From NCBI GenBank assembly GCA_038049695.1, contig CP142460.1, positions 36,800,001 to 36,864,000 on the forward strand: a stretch of 64,000 bases of DNA, written 5' to 3'. This document shows positions 44,023-56,354 of the stretch, one piece after another. This DNA comes from Cinnamomum chago. Taxonomy: Eukaryota > Streptophyta > Magnoliopsida > Laurales > Lauraceae. The notes beneath the pieces were generated by a model. That model was not told the DNA's origin, searched no databases, and worked only from the letters and a program-made list of their open reading frames with translations. Made by a program: the position numbers and the translations under genes. Every line of letters begins with the position of its first letter. The first letter of the stretch is position 1.

Positions 44023-44592
44023 CTAAGCAGGAGGATCCGGGACAGGAGCGGTGACAGAGGCCCCGACCTCGGGCTGAACCGACGATTCAATGATGATGTT
44101 CGCCCTGGGGATGTTAGGGCCAGGAAAAGGGGGAGGCTCCGCGAAGGATGGATGGCCTTCATTGATCTCGGCCTTCCTCAAGGCAGCGCGCCACCCCTTC
44201 TCCCACGCCTTGTCTCTGACCCGTAGCACTCGGGTCTCGTAATGTGAGGTGGCTTGCTTCACCGCATCGGCAAAGGCGACGTCAGCCTCGGCTTGGGCTA
44301 CTTGAGCCTTGGCCTCAGCTTCGGCCACCTTCTTCGACTCAGCTTGAAAGTCGCCTTTCAATTTCTCCACAGCGGCCTCTAGGTCGGCGTTCTTATTCTT
44401 CTCGGCCTCGGTTTCTTCCCTGGCACCCCCTAGCTCGGCAATGAGCTCAACCCCCTGGGCTTCGAGTTGATCTGCCCTCTTCGTGGCGGCGCCCAGTGCT
44501 TCCTCCAGCTCCAGCCTTTTCGCCTCCAGCATGGCGACCACCGGGCTCTGCTTAGTATACCTGTCGATGAGCACCATCGATTTCTGCAAGGC
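44023..44592 (-). pseudogene. Tat antisense gene, C-terminal exon (coiled coil)
   Basis: Minus-strand exon opening after CTGCAG (acceptor, 44593-44598) with ALQKSMVLIDRYTKQSPV. A long heptad-rich coiled coil follows (MLEAKRLELEEALGAATKRA, AELGGAREETEAEKN, LKGDFQAESKKVAEAEAKA), then a Pro-rich tail and TAG at 44023-44025. Tat elements of several plants carry such an antisense gene of unknown function between integrase and the 3' LTR. Tekay-B sits in the intron that precedes this exon. Confidence 0.72.
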
Positions 44593-44637
44593 CTGCAGTA
44601 TAAAAACGACAAAATAAGTCAGTCGGGGTGGAATGTG

Positions 44638-44642
44638 GATAT
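44638..44642. repeat. TSD of Tekay-B, left copy (GATAT)
   Basis: GATAT at 44638-44642 equals 59117-59121 on the other side of Tekay-B, proving the outer limits of that element. Confidence 0.93.
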
Positions 44643-47475
44643 TGTCGCGACCCCGGAACGGATCCCGGGCCCGCGACGCAGTAGATGATACTTTTTCAAT
44701 TTTTTTTGGAGATATACTTATTGCTTTCCCACAGGTTCCCGCGGTGAGGATTCCCAAAGACACGCGGAATCTGACTCACACGTACAGCTTTGCGGAAGCG
44801 TGTAGCAAAACACATCAAGATGAGCACTAAAGAACTTTAAGTGCTCTAACAATTAATATCAAAGCATAGTATCAAAGAAAGAAGTTAAAATGACATTCCC
44901 AACATAGTTCAAGTTATAAGTCTAACACGAAAGTAAATTAAGTTTTGTTACAATTCCATAAGAGGCCAACAGAGGCCAATACACTTCTCAAAGTATGATC
45001 AAAATGAAACCCCAACAAAAAGGTGACGAGACTCACGAACCCGCCCGATGTCTAAATGACATCGTCGGGCTGCCACTCTCTCACAGGGGTTGGCTCACAA
45101 GCCTCCTCCTGACACTCCTCCTCAAAGGTAACGTCTCCTGCACCTGGGCACCAACAAACAAGGGTCAAACACGACGGTTTGGCAGGTAATCAATTTAGGC
45201 ATGAACATGAACAAAATCATTTAGAGAAAACATATAAGCAAATCTTTGATATGAAATACTATCAAAACTGAGGTACATTTTCAAGAATACGAACAAAGCT
45301 GAGGTATCAAACAAACTAGCATGAATACATAATATATCATGAACAGTTACCATCCACAAAGAGCCCATCCTTTCTCTATCATTTATATAATGAAAAGAGC
45401 AAGCACGATATACATAATATAAGCACGACACGATTTCCCACAAAGACGGGAATTCCGGCCGCGGAACCGGACACGCACGATGTGTAATAAATACACGATC
45501 AGTCTGCAGACAGTCCACATGTTTAAAGACCCCCAGACAGTGGATCAAACCGAAAGGGCAGTCTAAGCTCAGTGGTGTTTACTTAATTCATGAATGCACA
45601 AAACACGTGAAACACGATCAAAGCATGTCGAGATAAAAAGGGGGAAATCACTTATCAAAACACGACGAGCACGACTAGCAAGAGGCATAATAATTATGCA
45701 TAACACGCTTAGGAAGTGGTCCCCTTTTTCTTGAAACAAAACTTCAAAATAAGCTTATATTTACAAGTCCAAAACTAGTACCTGATGGCACTTATTGTAC
45801 CAAAACGGAATTCAAACACGAAATCTGACAAGCATGTGTTAAGGCTACTAGTTGACCCCTGTGTAATTGGGACCTTCAAATGTCGAAAAATACAAGAATT
45901 GGTTTCCCCGAAGTTGGGTTGCATTTCAAAGCTCCATTTACACAATGTCAAGTCAAAACCCTTAACATAGTCTAGTTTTCAACTCTTGAGAAAATACAGA
46001 AAAGAAATGAATTCTTCTTCCTGACTCTAGCGGGTTCGCTCGAGCGAACCTTGTAAGGCAATGACACTTCGCTCGAGCGAGACAGTTCGTTCGAGCGGAT
46101 AATAAGTGCGTTCGAACGGACGACTCTCTGCCTTGCTCCAGATTATACAGAGGGCAGATCGCTCGAGCGGACCCAAGGGTCGCTCGAGCGGACAGCTCTC
46201 TGTCTGCGCTCGGACCAAACAGAGGCTTGGTCGCTCGAGCGGACCCAAGGGTCGCTCGAGCGAATTGGCTTCTGCCTGAACTCGCAGAGTGCAGAAATGC
46301 CTTCCTTTTTCACAACTTTTGCTACATTTCTCTCCTTCTCCTCATAAATCAATCATATATCATCCCTTGAGCCTCCATGCTCGCCAAGGGTTCATTCCAT
46401 CATTCCAACCATCCAAATCAAAAGAAAACAAACTCATGAAGCTTATAAACAAGATAATGCACAAGTTACTAAAATATAATGAAATTAAAATACACATGCA
46501 TCATTTCCTAAAGAGATTACTTGCCTTGCCCAAAAGCTAAGATACTTCTCCAAGCACTTCACTCAAGCTATTCAAGAACTACAAAACCCAAAGAAAACAC
46601 ACAAAACTCACTCAAAATGGAAACAAGGAACCCATTTAACAAAAGGGTTTGAAAACTTGAAAAACAAGATCTTTGAGGAACCAAAAGACTTCATGAAACA
46701 CAAGGAGTGAAGCTCTTACCTAACAATGGCCAAACAAGAAGAGATGAAGAATATGAAGAGCTTGTCTCACAAGAAGCTCTAAGAAATTGGTACCAATGGA
46801 AAGCTTGCAAGAAGATGAAGAAGGTGATAAGCTTGGAATTCTATTTGGAGCCCTCTAGCCAAAGCATGCAAGATGAATGAAAAGGAAGAAAAAGGGTTTC
46901 CTTGCCCTAGCTCAAGAGATTGCAGAGATTTTGGGGAAATGAAAGGAATGAGAGGGAGAAGAGGCTTAAGTGGGGACAATGGGTCCCATCTAGCTGAATC
47001 TTGAAGTGGTCAAAACACGATCTTGTGAGCCTCGGATGACTTCGACGAAGAAGGATAAAACGATCGTCGAAATATCTAGTTTCCAAAAAGTATATTTTTG
47101 ACATGATTTTGAGATCTCAAAAATTGTGTCCAGATTTGTGCAAGAAAGACAATTTTACCCTCTTTGGGCCAAAACATGGGTTTTTGGGCTTCAAACATGA
47201 ATGGGCTTAAAATGAAAGTTGTAGCACATAGAAAAATCATTCAAATGAAATCAAGATCACAATCACACGGAAATCGATATGATCTTCCCAAGCTCACACG
47301 TGCACTCAGGCCTTCCTGAGTGTGTCTGACTGATACTAAACGTTCTCAAATTTTCCCAAAGCTATGTCCAAGACTAAAACTAATTACTTCTAATCCCAAC
47401 GATAATTAAACCCACTTAGAACTAAACACATGCTAATCGCACACTAATCGACTTGGTCTGGGTCGGGGTCTAACA
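44643..47475 (-). repeat. 3' LTR of Tekay-B (2833 bp)
   Basis: Plus-strand ends are TGTCGCGACCCCGG and GGTCTAACA. It contains the DDVI-stop frame (45052-45141), a palindrome cassette (46025-46270), a donor-like GTAAGAG near 46718 and the conserved hairpin (47041-47071). It is 71 bp longer than the other LTR, by one extra palindrome unit. Confidence 0.93.
46025..46270 (-). repeat. Palindrome cassette of Tekay-B LTR (CGCTCGAGCG)
   Basis: Copies of TCGCTCGAGCG and GTTCGAACG at 10-30 base spacing. The other LTR (57740-57905) lacks one unit of about 71 bp, which shows expansion or loss after insertion. Confidence 0.85.
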
Positions 47476-47489
47476 TCCTCCACCCCTTA
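47476..47489 (-). other. Polypurine tract of Tekay-B
   Basis: Plus strand TCCTCCACCCCTTA, that is TAAGGGGTGGAGGA on the coding strand, directly next to the 3' LTR. Identical to Tekay-A. Confidence 0.9.
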
Positions 47490-47512
47490 GGATATTTGGT
47501 CCACCAAATAAA

Positions 47513-50500
47513 TCAAACAATTACCTCTGGTAAAAGCTGAGGATACTTCCTTTGCACTTGCTCTCTCAATTCCCAAGTGGCTTCCTCTGGTTCGTGATTT
47601 TCCCAAAGTACCTTGACCCAATGAATAGTCCGGTTTCTCAATTCTTTCTCTTTGGTGTCAATGATCTTGATCGGTCTTTCCACATACGAGGCATCTTCCC
47701 GAATCTCTAAAGGCTCATGCTGTAGAATGTGTGAAGGACTAGAGACATATTTCTTCAGCATAGAAACATGGAAAACATTGTGCACCCCGGAGAATTCTGG
47801 CTGTAGCGCAAGTCTATAAGCAACATCTCCAATCTTGCTCAAAATCTCATACGGACCAATGAACCTTTTAGACAATTTGCCCTTCTGTCCGAATCTCAAA
47901 GTCCCTCTAGTTTGTGAGATCTTCAAAAACACCTTGTCACCCAATTGAAACTGTAATTCTCTCCGACGAGTATCTGCATAACTCTTCTGCCTACTTCGGG
48001 CTATCTTCAACCTTCCCTGAATCAACTTGACCTTGTCACTTGTCTCTCCAACGATCGTCGGTCCGTGGAAACTACGTTCACCGACTTCTTCCCAGCAAAC
48101 CGGAGTTCTGCATCTTCTACCATAGAGTGCCTCGAAAGGTGCCATATCAATGCTCGAGTGGTAACTATTGTTATAAGCAAATTCACAAAGAGGTAAGCAC
48201 TCATCCCACTGAATCTTGAAATCCAACACACAAGCACGCAACATTCTTCGAGAGTCTGTATCGTCCTTTCTGACTGACCATCTGTCTGAGGATGATAAGC
48301 TGTGCTAAACTAGAGCTTGGTACCCATCGACTCATGAAGAGTCTTCCAAAACTTTGAAACAAATCTACTGTCCCTGTCTGAAGTAATGGAGACGGGTTGA
48401 CCATGTTTACTAACAATCTCATCAACAAATAACTTCGCCAATGGTGCCATATGCATCATATTCCCGGTCTTCATCGGAATGAAGTGAGCAGACTTTGTCA
48501 GACGATCTACAATGATCCAAATTGCATTATTCCCCTTCTTAGTATTAGGCAAACCGGAGACGAAATCCATGGTAATGTGCTCCCATTTCCACTCCGGAAT
48601 TTCCAAAGGTTGTAACAACCCTGAAGGCTTCTGATGCTCTGCCTTGATCAACTGACAAGTTAGACAACGAGACACAAAAGCTGCTATCTCTCTCTTCATG
48701 TTGTTCCACCAAAATCTATTCTTCAAGTTGTGGTACATCTTCGTGCTTCCCGGATGCATAGAATATCTTGTGCTGTGAGCTTCATTCATTATCTCGCTCT
48801 TCAAATCATCTACATTTGGCACGCACAACCGGTCACGAAAGTACAATATTCCATTCACCATCTTGAAATCTGGACGTTCTGCAATAACATCTACTATCTT
48901 GGCCAAGTCTGGGTCTTGCAACTGATTTTCCTTAATCTTCTGGATGAAGGTAGGTTGTGAAACTGTCATATTCGCTAACATCGCCCCCAATCTTAGAGTC
49001 TGTACTTCTACTCCCAACTCTTCAAACTACTGTAAAACACCCATTCCTCTCAAACTGGCCATGATCACTGATTTCCTGCTCAAAGCATCTGCTACCACAT
49101 TCACTTTGCCTGGATGATACTTGATGGGAAAGTCATAATCTTTGATATACTCCATCCACCTTCTCTGCCTCATGTTCAAATCTTTCTGCGAGAACAAATA
49201 CTGTAGACTTCTGTGATCTGAATGGACCTCAATTTTCTCTCCATAGCGATAGTGTCTCCACATCTTCAATGCGAAAACAACTGCTGCCAACTCCAAGTCA
49301 TGAGTCGCATAATTCTTCTCGTGGCCCTTCAACTGTCTCGAGCCATAAGCAATCACCTTGCCATCTTGCATCAATACACAACCCAGTCCCACATTCGAAG
49401 CGTCTGTATAAACAATAAATCCGCCGCTGCCCGACGGTAATGTAAGGATTGGGGATGTGGTTAACCTTCCTTTCAACTCCTGAAAACTGGTTTCACACTG
49501 ATCGGTCCAAACAAATGGGACATTCTTCCTAGTCAATTTAGTCAACGGGGCTGCAATGGACGAAAAACCTTGGACAAATCTTCTGTAGTAACCTGCTAGC
49601 CCCAAAAAGCTTCTAATCTCTGTCACAGTGCTTGGCCTCACCCAACTGACTATTGCCTCTATCTTGGCTGGATCAACTGCTAAACCTTCTCTGGAGATGA
49701 TATGGCCTAGAAAAGCAACTTGCTCTAACCAGAATTCACACTTACTGAGTTTTGCATATAACTGGTTGTCCCTCAAGAGCTGCAACGCTGTCCTCAAATG
49801 TTCTTCATGCTCCTTCTTACTTTTGGAATACACAAGGACATCATCAATAAATACTACCGTAGAGTGATCCAAATAAGGTGCAAATACCTTGTTCATCAAA
49901 GCCATAAAGACTGCTGGTGCATTTGTCAAACCAAAGGGCATCACTAAGAACTCATAGTGCCCATATCTTGTCCTAAAGGCTGTCTTCTGAACATCTGAGT
50001 CTCTAACTCTCAACTGATGGTACCCTGACCTCAAGTCTATCTTGGAAAAATAGGCTGCTCCTTGCAATTGGTCAAACAATTCATCTATCCTTGGCAAAGG
50101 GTACTTGTTCTTCACGGTCACATGGTTCAACTTCCTGTAGTCAATGCACATTCTCAAACTTCCATCCTTCTTCTTCACAAACAACATCGGTGCTCCCCAC
50201 GGTGAAACACTTGGCCTAATAAAACCTTTGCTCAACACATCCTGTAATTGGAGCTTTAGTTCACCCATTTCTGCTGGAGCCATCCTATATGGTGCAATCG
50301 AGATCGGAGCTGTCCCTGGAAGGAGCTCAATCGTGAACTCAACTTCTCTAATTGGTGGTAAACCCGGGATTTCTTCTGGAAAAACGTCCGGAAATTCACA
50401 CAATGGGGATATCCTGCACCCCTTGGGACTGTTTATCCTCCGTGATAAACGCAATAAATGCCTGACACCCACTCTGAACTAATCTGCTTGCCTTCAACAC

Positions 50501-52168
50501 TGAAATAAACCCTGCTTGAGATTTTCTCCTGTTCCCCTGAAATATCAACTCTGCCTGTGGTCCTTGGAATCTGAATGTGATGGTCTTGCTAAAACAATCC
50601 ATGGTGGCATGATATGCTTCTAACCAATCCATGCCTAAAATGACATCAAAATCATGCATGTCCAAAACTATGAGGTTGGCCGGTAGATTAACTTCTCCTA
50701 ACAAAACTGTACAACTAGGGTAATGGTTTCTACACACAACTTGTTTCCTTACTGGAGTGGTAACCACTAAAATATAATCCAACTCACTACATGGTGCATC
50801 AATCAACTTAGCAAAACTAGGAGATGCAAAAGAATGTGTGGATCCAGGATCAAATAAAATCAGGGCTTCTACCCCACAGACAATGAGTTTACCTTCTACC
50901 ACGTCTCCTGCAGCTTCAGCATCTGCACGGTTGAGATAATACAAACGTCCATGCATCTGTAGTCTGTTCGGTACTTGGTTCTGCCTTCCTTGGCCTTGCC
51001 TATTCTGTTGTGGAGGACGAGCATTCTGATTCTGCGCCGGTTGCCTAGCCTGCTGCTGCTGAGGTGGTCTCATCTGATTCTGCACTGGTGCTTGGTTCTG
51101 AGGAGCTACTTGTCTCTGCTGCTGATTTTTGTTCCCCTGATTCTGAAGTAGTGGGCAATCCTTGATCGCATGATTCATAGCCCCACACTTGAAACAGGCA
51201 CCCATAGCCTTACGACACTCGTGGGTTTCGTGATTCTTGCCACAATGTCCACACCCTTGCCTCACGTGACCTTGTTCTTGCCTTGGCTTCTTGCCCTGCT
51301 GTTGTCTCTGATTTTGCTGTTGATATTGCTGCTTCCTGTCCTGAACAATCATGTTGTTAATATCTTCAAATGTATAAGCCCGCTTGACTGCCTCATCATA
51401 GGTAGCTGGAGGTACTACCCCTATTACATCTCTCATGATAATTGGGTTCAACCCTTCCAAAAACTTTGTTATCTTCTTCCTTTCCGTGTCAATCAGCTCG
51501 GTGGCATACCTAGCCAATCTTTCAAATTTGGTGACATAATCTAACACCGTCATGCCACCTTGCTTGAGTTGCTGAAACTCAATAGCCTTCTGTCTCTTGA
51601 CATGAGAGGGAATATATTTATCCTGAAACTGTATCTTGAATGCTGCCCATGCCCATGCCTCATCGTCAGCCATCACTGCATAGGGGTCCTTGACTGTTTG
51701 CCACCACCGGTCTGCAAGCCCATAAAATAATGAAGCTGTGAGGTTAACCTTCTGTATACCCGTGCACATGAAGACATCAAAGATCTTCTCCGTATTGACT
51801 AGCCAGTCATCTGCCACTAGCGGGTCCTCATTGCCCGAAAATTCTTTGGGTGCTCTCTTCCTAAACTTCTCAAATCGAGCATTAGGGTCAGGATCCCTAT
51901 TCTGAATAACAATTTGTGGACCTGCGGGTGGTGCTACATTCCTGTTCTGGAGAACTTCTAACAATTGTATTTGAACTTGTGCCATTTCATCATCCTTCTT
52001 AGCCAACTGTTCCTGAAACCTTGCTTGGTTCTCATTAGCCTGCCTTTGCTGTGCTATCATAGCTTGCATCAATTCTTGAAACTGTGTGGCTGTAGGTGTT
52101 TCAGATGCATCTGACTCATTCTGATTACTGCCTGAAGCATGATGATTTGGAGCTTTTCTTGGAGGCAT
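47513..52168 (-). pseudogene. gag-pol: Tekay-B gag-pol with four small lesions
   Basis: Same polyprotein as Tekay-A, on the minus strand from MPPRKAP (52168) to TGA (47513-47515). Domains are complete: Gag with [14 protein letters not shown] knuckle, FDPGS protease, RT with FIDD, RNase H with TDAS, integrase and chromodomain-like tail. Four lesions break it. A two-base loss in a GT run near 50398, between protease and RT, shifts frame. TAG at 49024-49026 and TAG near 48310 each replace a CAG codon of Tekay-A. One base is missing near 48242, just after the integrase Glu motif. A six-base repeat adds two residues (AWAWAA) in Gag. No single product is possible, though parts stay open for hundreds of codons. 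Confidence 0.93.
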
Positions 52169-53659
52169 ATTGCTGTAAAACAAAGAGTTAGAATACAAAA
52201 TCATGGTACAAGGGTTTCTAAGATCCTATACGAACGAATTTATCGAACTCACGAATCCTCGCCACGTTCCTAAGACCTCTTGTGAGAACCCGACCCCTAA
52301 TCTCTTGGATTAGTGTTGTTTTATTTGTGGATTAGTTCTTTTAGTGGGATTAGTAGTTGTTGGGTTGAGTTTGTGAGCTAGAATGGTTTTTCTTCTAGTT
52401 TTGGGCTTTTGAGTGCTTTAGTAGCTAGTGGGGCCCTTTGGGGGTTCCCTTTTCGGCTTTGCATTTACTTGTGAGATTTTTTCGATTTGTTTCGTATTGT
52501 GTTTTTGGCCTGTTGCATTCATCTTGAGGAATCCTACAACTTTCGTGTTGATCTCGTATCCATTTGAGAACCCGAAACCCGATTTCTTGGCCTTGAGGGC
52601 AAAACAGTCATTGCACACCAAATCTGTACCCAAAACTCGATATTCTCGAAATCCGTGAAACATATACTTTTTGGAAACTAGATATTTCGACGATCATTTC
52701 TTCCTTCTTCGTCGAATCCATCCGAGGTCCCGAATTAGATGATTTCAGCCACCCAAGTTCTTTAAGTTGTGGGACCCAAACCTCACTTGCTTATAAGAGG
52801 AACCCATCCCCTTTCATTCCATTCCATTCCTCATTTTCCAGCACAAACCAGCAGCCTAGGGTTTTCCCTTGTGCTTCTCTTCTTCGTCTTGCTTCTCCAT
52901 CTCCAAGCCACACCAATAGTTCATCAATCAAGAAATGGAGACCACCTTCTTCTTCCTCATCTTGCAAGCTTTCTATTGATACCATTTGTGAAGAGAACCC
53001 TCCATCACAAGACTTCCTTTGAGCTTACCTTGTCCATTAGAGGACCTTGCAAGTAAGTGTTCTTCTTCATCTTCTAGATTTGTAATCTTCTAGCCTTAGA
53101 GAAGCTCCACCTTGATTATTGAAAGGTTTCCTTGTCATTTCATGGTTTAACCCATTTTAGGGTTTGTTTTGGGGGTTTTTGTAGAGATTGTGGATCTTGA
53201 GCTTGAGAGGTGATTAGGAGCTGGTTTGCTTGATTTGAGTCAAAGGCAAGTGGATGATTGGATTGTTTTGATTATTAACATGTCTTGTGAGAAAAATCTT
53301 GTTTCATTAAGGGTTTTGGTGATTTTTAGTTGTTGTTTTTACTATGATTAATATTGATTTCGAAATGTGCTTATTGATGAGTTATTTCCCTCTTGTTCAT
53401 GCTTGGAAAACGTATGCATCATATTGTCAAGGTTTCAAATGGTTTCACATGAATGAGTTTTCTCCACCTTGAGATTTGTTGTGAATGGAAAGAATGGAAA
53501 GGGAGAAACTTGAAATGATGAGCTCTTTAGCTCATATTAATGTCTTGGAAAATATGTGTTTAAGTCATCTTGATTGTAGTTCTATGTGGTTGTTGAGGTG
53601 TTGGAAGGAAAGGAAAAAGGGAAGAAAAATCGAGTTCCCGGACCTGCTGCACGCCCAGG

Positions 53660-53770
53660 TCCGATCGATCGGACCTATCGGCCTGTTTTTAACTGAGAGG
53701 CTTTTTGAGCCGATCGATCGGACTCTGTGCATAGCTGAGACAGAAATTTCGACCGATCGATCGGACCGGT
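53660..53770 (+). repeat. Palindrome cassette (CCGATCGATCGG)
   Basis: Three copies of CCGATCGATCGG-like dyads in about 110 bases. The same palindrome is at 61158-61232 in the solo LTR 59943-62950. Confidence 0.8.
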
Positions 53771-55009
53771 GAAATTTGATATTGTTTTTTTTTGGAAACC
53801 TTCGGGCTTTCTATGAGTCCTAGGGGTATATACCTTAGTGTTAAGACCAATTATACCCTAATCTAAGGTCTCTAAGACTAGGGAACTAAAAAGAAAGAAT
53901 GGTGATGATCTAGGCACTAATTCTCGGTTTTAGGTGGGACCCTGGCTACCCTCTTTGGACTGTTTGGACCATGTGTGAGAATGTCTTGAGCCGACACGCC
54001 TCACGGTTGGTTCGGTGGCATCGGAGTTCAATCCCTTTCAATCTCGAACGGGATGGAACGACGCGATATCTTCTTTATATCTAAACACAAGTCTTTCCCT
54101 TGGTTATCGCGAATTCTACTCCTTTCGGTGACTGAATAGGTTGCTCGATGTTTCCGGATTAATGTCATGCCTAGGATGGACTGTTTCTAATCTTGATTTT
54201 TGCTATTGTAACATCTAGTACTACCCATAAGCTCATTTTAAGTTTTGAAAATAATGAAAGTGCATAAGGAGCCCGGAATGTCTTCAAACTCAAGGAGTAC
54301 CAAGTAATGACTATAATCGACATACGGGACCCCTATTCACTTAAATAGATCTTGAAATTAATACTTTTCCCGAAATTATTATAGTTCATTGTTTCACCTC
54401 ATTTTCCGAGATTTGCATCACATGACTTGTTTCCCGAAAGCATTGAAGTTACACTAGTAGCAGTTATTTGTCCCGAGATGTATTGCCCGATATGAAGTGA
54501 CAGTGTGCCCTTGAGCACCCCCGTTTTACCCGTTTATTTATTGTACTTGATTTACTTGCATATGTCCCGATTTGTTATTTGACCTATGAGTCGGCATCAC
54601 TAAGCTTGGATACCTTGTCGGTTTGATCCACCGACTTGGAAATCCCTCTCCCATCCCGCCAGCTGCAGTTTGGATCCCGATACCCGGTTATTGCCGTGGT
54701 CCCGTCCCGATACCCGGTTCGCTACCGTGGTCCCGTTCCCGTATATTTATATTGTAGATATGATTTACGTTGAGTCTCCTCACCTTGTGTGACTGAGACC
54801 AACGTCCCATTATACTCTTGTCACTTCGGTGATAGAGGACTTAGCTTCTTGTGATTGCCATCTTGCCAGTTCCCGATTCCTTGGATACCCGACATGTTTT
54901 ATATTGCTTACTTGCTTTCCGATAAATGATCTGTTTCCTTTATGAAAGTTGTTATTTAAACAAGTGTTAATATTCTCCAATGTAAATTCAGTTATTATTA
55001 TATTGTCTT

Positions 55010-55645
55010 CTGTTCTTTGCACCCGCACATGTTTTAAATAAATGCCGGTTGGGTGAATACCCATGCTTTTACATATGTTTCAAACAATCCATGATTTTGC
55101 TAGATTTACATGATTACACATGTTTTAAAGGAATACCCGAATTGTTAAATATCCGTGCTTTGTTTTAAATGACATTTGGTTTGTGAGATTCCTATGTTTA
55201 TACCTGTTTTAAATGATTACCCGATTGTTAAATATCCATGCTTTGAAATATGTTTCAAATGACACTTGTTTGCCAGATCCCTACGTTTATACCTGTTTTA
55301 AACGATATCCGGTTTGTTAAATATCCATGCGTTGAACTATTTTTAAATGAACACTAGTTTTGTCGGATTTCTTTGGTTACACCAGTTTAAATGAACACCC
55401 GATTTGTTAAATATCCGTATTTCTACATAGGTTTCAAATGGACATTGGTTTTGCTAGACTGCTATGAATACCTGGTTTGTTGTATACTTATGTTTTTACT
55501 TAAGTTTCAAATGAACGTTGTTTTGCCATATCGCTATATTTATACATGTTTTAGACGAACACTCGATTGTCAAATATCTATGATTTTAGATGATGTAAAC
55601 GAACACATGTTTTATTAGACATTCATGTTTTACCCATGCTTGAAA
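55010..55645 (+). repeat. ~88-bp tandem repeat in the solo LTR, about 7 units
   Basis: Recurring blocks of TGTTAAATATCC, TGTTTTAAATGA, TTTGCCAGAT-like and GTTTATACCTG words; TTGTTAAATATCC repeats near 55142, 55225, 55314 and 55404. Each unit is two related halves of about 44 bp. Units are well diverged. The shorter LTR at 59943 lacks the array, which accounts for much of the 1-kb length difference. Confidence 0.7.
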
Positions 55646-56338
55646 TGAATACAGGTTTTCCCCGAGATTCCCGACTTTGCACCCATTTAATTATATGCAG
55701 CATTTGATCGAGTATCATGATTTATCTTATGTTTTATTCTTCGGTATATTTGTTATCTTTTCATCCACCTGCCAGACCGTCGTGTCTGACCCACTACTTT
55801 TGGTACTCAGGTTCAGATTTCTTCGCCCCGAGTTGAGTGTTTTGTTGGCTGTGGAGCCATGCCTTGCAGGTTGGTTTGTCGGCTATGTCATGTAGACATT
55901 GAGCTTGACATCGGAGCTACGTCATATTTGGGGTAGTGTTTATAGCTTTTGTTGTATGGCTTTTATTAGCCTTTTTCTTGGGATTCTTAATTAATGTACA
56001 TTGATAATTGTAACTTGAACATATATGGGAATGTAATATCCTGTTACTGTCAGCTCTGTATTTTATTGTGATGGTTACTCCAGTCTGATATGATTCTTGA
56101 TATATTAGCTATATGCTAAAGGTTGAGTGCGACGCGGAATCCGATGGCCACAGACTTCGGGTCGTAACGCCACAAAAGCTTCCGCAAAATATTCAGAACA
56201 TGTTGGAATGTGTTGTCTTCACACACGCGGATCTTGGGAGAAATATAATTTATGCTTAATCCCATTTCCCGCCCCCGAGGTTCTGGTTCGGGGGCGTGAC
56301 ACCTTTCTAGTTTCTTTTAAGTGCCTGAAACATGTCTC

Positions 56339-56350
56339 GCTCTGATACCA
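56339..56350 (-). other. Primer-binding site of Tekay-B
   Basis: Plus strand GCTCTGATACCA, the complement of TGGTATCAGAGC, four bases from the 5' LTR edge. Confidence 0.92.
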
Positions 56351-56354
56351 GTCC

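Larger units (their letters stand above)
52281..56301 (+). mobile_element. Large solo LTR (4021 bp), Tekay-related
   Basis: Runs from TGTGAGAACCCGACCCC to GGGGCGTGACA in the Tekay-B leader. Flanks are CCTCT (52276-52280) and CCTTT (56302-56306); the uninterrupted Tekay-A leader has the CCTTT form, so one base of the left TSD changed. It contains the conserved hairpin (52686-52716), a TATAAGA box (52792), a donor-like GTAAGT (53053), a GATCGATC cassette (53660-53770), an 88-bp tandem array and an acceptor near 55810. Its terminal frame ends GYVM-stop, diverged from the other LTRs. Confidence 0.87.
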
